The notes below the pieces were generated by a model. That model ran no database searches, was not told the origin of the DNA, and saw only the letters and a program-made list of their open reading frames with translations. A stretch of DNA of 53,618 nt, taken from contig QZCP01000273.1 in the NCBI GenBank assembly GCA_003956705.1, positions 1 to 53,618 on the forward strand, given 5' to 3'. Below are positions 51,043 to 53,618 of this stretch, one piece after another. The translations under genes were made by a program, and so were the position numbers. Each line of letters starts with the position of its first letter. The stretch's first letter is position 1. Source of the stretch: Brevipalpus yothersi. Lineage: Eukaryota > Arthropoda > Arachnida > Trombidiformes > Tenuipalpidae.

Positions 51043-52097
51043 CACTTAAAATTTGTCCAAAATTAGTTGGTGAACAACAGATAATTTTGTTTGTTCTCTA
51101 CCTCATAAGGTTTAGATTATTCACTTTGTGACTTAAGTTGAGAGAAAGATGTGATCAAATTATTGATCTTTGAGCATGCACTAGATTTAAGAAATGTGAT
51201 CTAGAATTACTTTGATCCCAAATTGAAATATTGTGAGAGGTTGATTTAAAATGAATTTCATCCTATTTACAAATTGTAAATATAGGCAAATGAGCAAAAT
51301 AAAATTTGAATACCTATCAGAAAGAAATTCAAATGACTACAGAATGATCATTCCCGTGAATATTTTGTACTTTTTTCTTAATCACGAAGTTTCGAACTTC
51401 TCACTGAGCCTCATGACCATCTGTGAACTCCGCTTGATCAGGCGCCGATATGTATGATATTTATATACAATATGTTATCATTACATTACACATTGTACAT
51501 TATTGTTTAAATTATATACACAGTGAACTCTGATTTTAACTAAAACGAGAAAACCTAATCGAATTCGATATCTCACACTAGTGCTCTTCTTCATGCAAGA
51601 ATGGCCCCTCACAAAGTGATAAAATTCTGGCTTGGTATCAAAAGGTAATGTTAAAGAGAGGAAACTCTTATGCAATAAAATGCTGCATCGTAGAGGGCGC
51701 TCATGAAGACCAACAACAGATTCTGGACCTGAATTTCGACTACAAGTCGTTCAGCGATAATTTTTGGCCACCAGATAAAGTCCAAAAGATAATTTCTGGC
51801 CACCTTATCACACTTGATAGATGAAAATTTTCATCTATCAGGCTCTCTGACCAGTTTTCCGTCTGAGATATCGTGGCCAAAAATTATGGCTAAACTTTTC
51901 GTCGAAACTTGCTCTTTCGGATTAATTATTAGTAAAAGGAAAATTTTATACAGTAAAAGTCTAAGTTGAACTTTTGCGAAGAGAGTCTGTTGCTTATAAT
52001 ATCCCTTCACTGAAAAAATTGTGGAAACATAATTGCAGATCTGGTTCATATCTCGTTACTGATGAAAGTTAATGATCATTAGAAAAAGTTTGCATGA
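51043..52097. other. Intergenic between thyroglobulin-domain and zinc-finger genes
   Basis: About 1 kb, AT-rich, containing the foldback at ~51734-51910. Small open frames here have no recognisable domain. Confidence 0.5.
51734..51910. repeat. Foldback element with central perfect palindrome
   Basis: ATAATTTTTGGCCAC (51757-51771) is the exact reverse complement of 51873-51887, and similarity extends outward (TTTCGAC…AAGT on the left against its complement on the right). At the centre, 51815-51840 is a perfect 26-bp palindrome, TGATAGATGAAAA and its complement. The left arm also repeats GATAATTTYTGGCCACC at 51756-51772 and 51788-51804. Looks like a small non-autonomous foldback or MITE-like repeat; no open frame inside. 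Confidence 0.7.
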
Positions 52098-52618
52098 TTA
52101 GCGAGACAATCTTCGTCTTACATCCGCTTCCATGGTTTGAATTGCAATACCAAGCCAGTCCTCTCCAATAGACGGTAAAATCGGTGATCTATTACAGTTA
52201 GATGGGTGTTTGATTGCATCTCTGATTGTTAAAAATTTTTTGTGGCAAATGCATTCAAATGGAGTATTAGAATGCTGAATATTGACATGATTAAACATAA
52301 TTTTTCTTGATCTGGCACTCGCCTCACAAAATGGACAATGGATGAACCATCGAAAAAGTTCAAGTCTCTTTTCACGAAAGTAGGAACAAGAAAGGCCGGT
52401 GATGGACCTTTCTTGTGTTCAAGTAGAGTTATAATTAAACGAAGTATTTTTTCGGCTGGTGGCTCAGAAGTTAACTGTGGATGAAAACCTGGTGTTGATC
52501 TTATTTCATTAACTGTCACTTCACGATTACTTTGACTCTCGACTAAATAATTCCAATATTGAATTGTTCTAATCCGAGCACGTGTTGAAAAATTAATACT
52601 TATATTATTATTGTTCAT
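52098..52618 (-). CDS. Zinc-finger protein gene with a reading-frame switch (intron, error or pseudogene)
   Basis: An ATG in good context (AAC-ATG-A) at 52618 opens a frame reading NFSTRARIRTIQYWNYL…EPPAEKILRLIITLLEH. In another frame, open from 52418 to the stop at 52098, there are two finger-like units: HCPFCEASARSRKIMFNHVN followed by IQH (C-x2-C-x12-H-x4-H), then CICHKKFLTIRDAIKHPSNC (C-x-C-x12-H-x3-C). The finger frame has a TGA at 52421-52419, so the halves cannot be one frame. A short intron with the pyrimidine-rich acceptor near 52370, a sequencing error, or a true frameshift are all possible. Finger function (nucleic acid or protein binding) is by family only. Confidence 0.5.
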
Positions 52619-52737
52619 GTTGAACTAGAATTAAGACTTTAATATTTCTGTTTGTCATCCATTACATTCCTACAGAAGAAGGAAGCGGAAATAGGTTCAT
52701 GCAGCTTATAGAGCAACTCAGATGACAATGAAAAATA

Positions 52738-53130
52738 TTAGTTGTCATTTGGGGGCGCATCACTCTTGTTTCTTCTAGTTGAAACTGCTAGCATGCTATT
52801 CATCGAACGTTTGTTCGCAAATAAAACTCGTCTATTAGGAACAACTAATTTTTTGGCATCATTAACAAGTGTAGATATTGCAGAATCAATGTTTACCTTG
52901 GTAGTTTTCTTGGCTGTATTCGATTGAGTCAAGCTATTCGGCATCAGGGTGTTGTCCTTTGCTTTTTCGAGTAATTTTTGAGGCTCATTTTCAGGAATGG
53001 GTTCGACATCGTCATCGGGAACGGGTTCGACTCGTACCACGCTTGTTGTCTGCCCATCCGAGTGACTTGCGTTCTCTTGGTACTTACTCTTTGCTTGGTA
53101 TAGAGTAAAAGAGACATCTGACGGAAGAGC
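52738..53130 (-). CDS. Terminal coding exon of an unrecognised gene
   Basis: A plausible acceptor TTTTTTGAACCTAG precedes LPSDVSFTLYQAKSKYQEN. The frame continues for about 130 residues to TAA at 52740-52738. The composition is polar and probably disordered: an acidic/proline segment VRVEPVPDDDVEPIPENEP, then a basic end VVPNRRVLFANKRSMNSMLA, RRNKSDAPPNDN. No Met suits as a start near the beginning, so earlier exons are expected beyond 53.2 kb. A GTAAGT inside it (53087-53082) could be an alternative donor. No family recognised. Confidence 0.45.
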   Translation of the reverse strand, partial: ALPSDVSFTLYQAKSKYQENASHSDGQTTSVVRVEPVPDDDVEPIPENEPQKLLEKAKDNTLMPNSLTQSNTAKKTTKVNIDSAISTLVNDAKKLVVPNRRVLFANKRSMNSMLAVSTRRNKSDAPPNDN

Positions 53131-53139
53131 TAGGTTCAA

Positions 53140-53618
53140 AAAAGATTTTAAAAGAATTTCACTAAAACTCTTATAATTCTTAAAATTGTTTCAGAAGCTA
53201 AAATGTTAATCAAATTGAAGGAAGCGTAGAAGCCTTTCTCTCTCTCTCTTCATCTTTCCCTAAGCACCCATCGATTAGGTTAGCGGAACGCTATTTTTCC
53301 CCCTTAAAAATCCCATAGGAGGTTTACGAATCATTGACTAGACTTTTGATTACCCACTGATTTTTTCCCATCAAATTGTCCATTTTCAGGGTCATTTTTA
53401 GAAAATTTCCTATACAAAATGACAAAGATAGTTAAACACTTAACGCTATTATATTTCTTTGGCAAAAACCTTAGGATTCAGATACCATACAGAATCAATT
53501 GTGGTCTTAAATATTCACAGTTCTGTTTTCGAACGAAATTCGTTGATTGATTTCCATGTTAAATGGAAAAAAACTTGTATCATCTTAGTGTACATGTATG
53601 GGAGGTTTCCACGAAATC
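53140..53618. other. Window edge, nothing recognised
   Basis: AT-rich sequence with a short CT run at 53238-53250. Probably an intron or flank of the gene ending at 52738. Confidence 0.3.

Noticed and set aside
1..53618. CRISPR arrays, tRNA or rRNA genes, viral genes
   Set aside because: No regularly spaced repeat-spacer pattern, no tRNA T-loop/B-box with a matching fold, no rRNA core sequence and no viral protein motif was seen by eye; a covariance-model scan would settle the tRNA point.

Overview
The window is eukaryotic nuclear DNA, AT-rich, with GT-AG introns and very many (GA)n/(CT)n microsatellites. An arthropod is the best fit. A chelicerate (possibly a mite) is my guess, from the Cad87A-type cadherin, the small secreted thyroglobulin type-1 protein and the many 70-210 bp introns. 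The species cannot be fixed from sequence alone. There is no bacterial operon, CRISPR array, or rRNA or tRNA gene that I can see.

The dominant gene lies on the minus strand between 18834 (start) and 4448 (stop). It has 13 coding exons, which I joined by splice sites with the phase consistent at every junction. It encodes a cadherin of about 2041 residues: signal peptide, 14 extracellular cadherin (EC) repeats, a membrane-adjacent domain like those of CDH23/PCDH15, one transmembrane helix, and a tail of about 210 residues ending in a class I PDZ ligand (...ETTEL). The architecture and tail motifs match insect Cad87A, and the C-terminus resembles the harmonin-binding end of vertebrate CDH23. 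The 5' leader carries a short upstream ORF overlapping the start codon and a 10-bp hairpin. About 330 bases past the stop codon is a 114-nt foldback.

About 1.5 kb further downstream (2.67-2.95 kb) is the decayed end of a Tc1/mariner transposon. From 19.4 to about 49.5 kb I find no convincing gene. This gene-poor stretch contains an old tandem segmental duplication (19377-~24110 and 26767-~31420) in which most sequence has decayed but a few blocks, one of 76 bp, are still identical. It also contains two assembly gaps, each inside a GA microsatellite.

The right end is denser, all on the minus strand: a possible two-exon gene tail (49921-49553), a two-exon secreted thyroglobulin type-1 protein (51042-50538), a foldback repeat (~51734-51910), a gene with two C2H2/C2HC-like zinc fingers whose reading frame switches midway (52618-52098), and the last coding exon of an unrecognised gene (~53130-52738).
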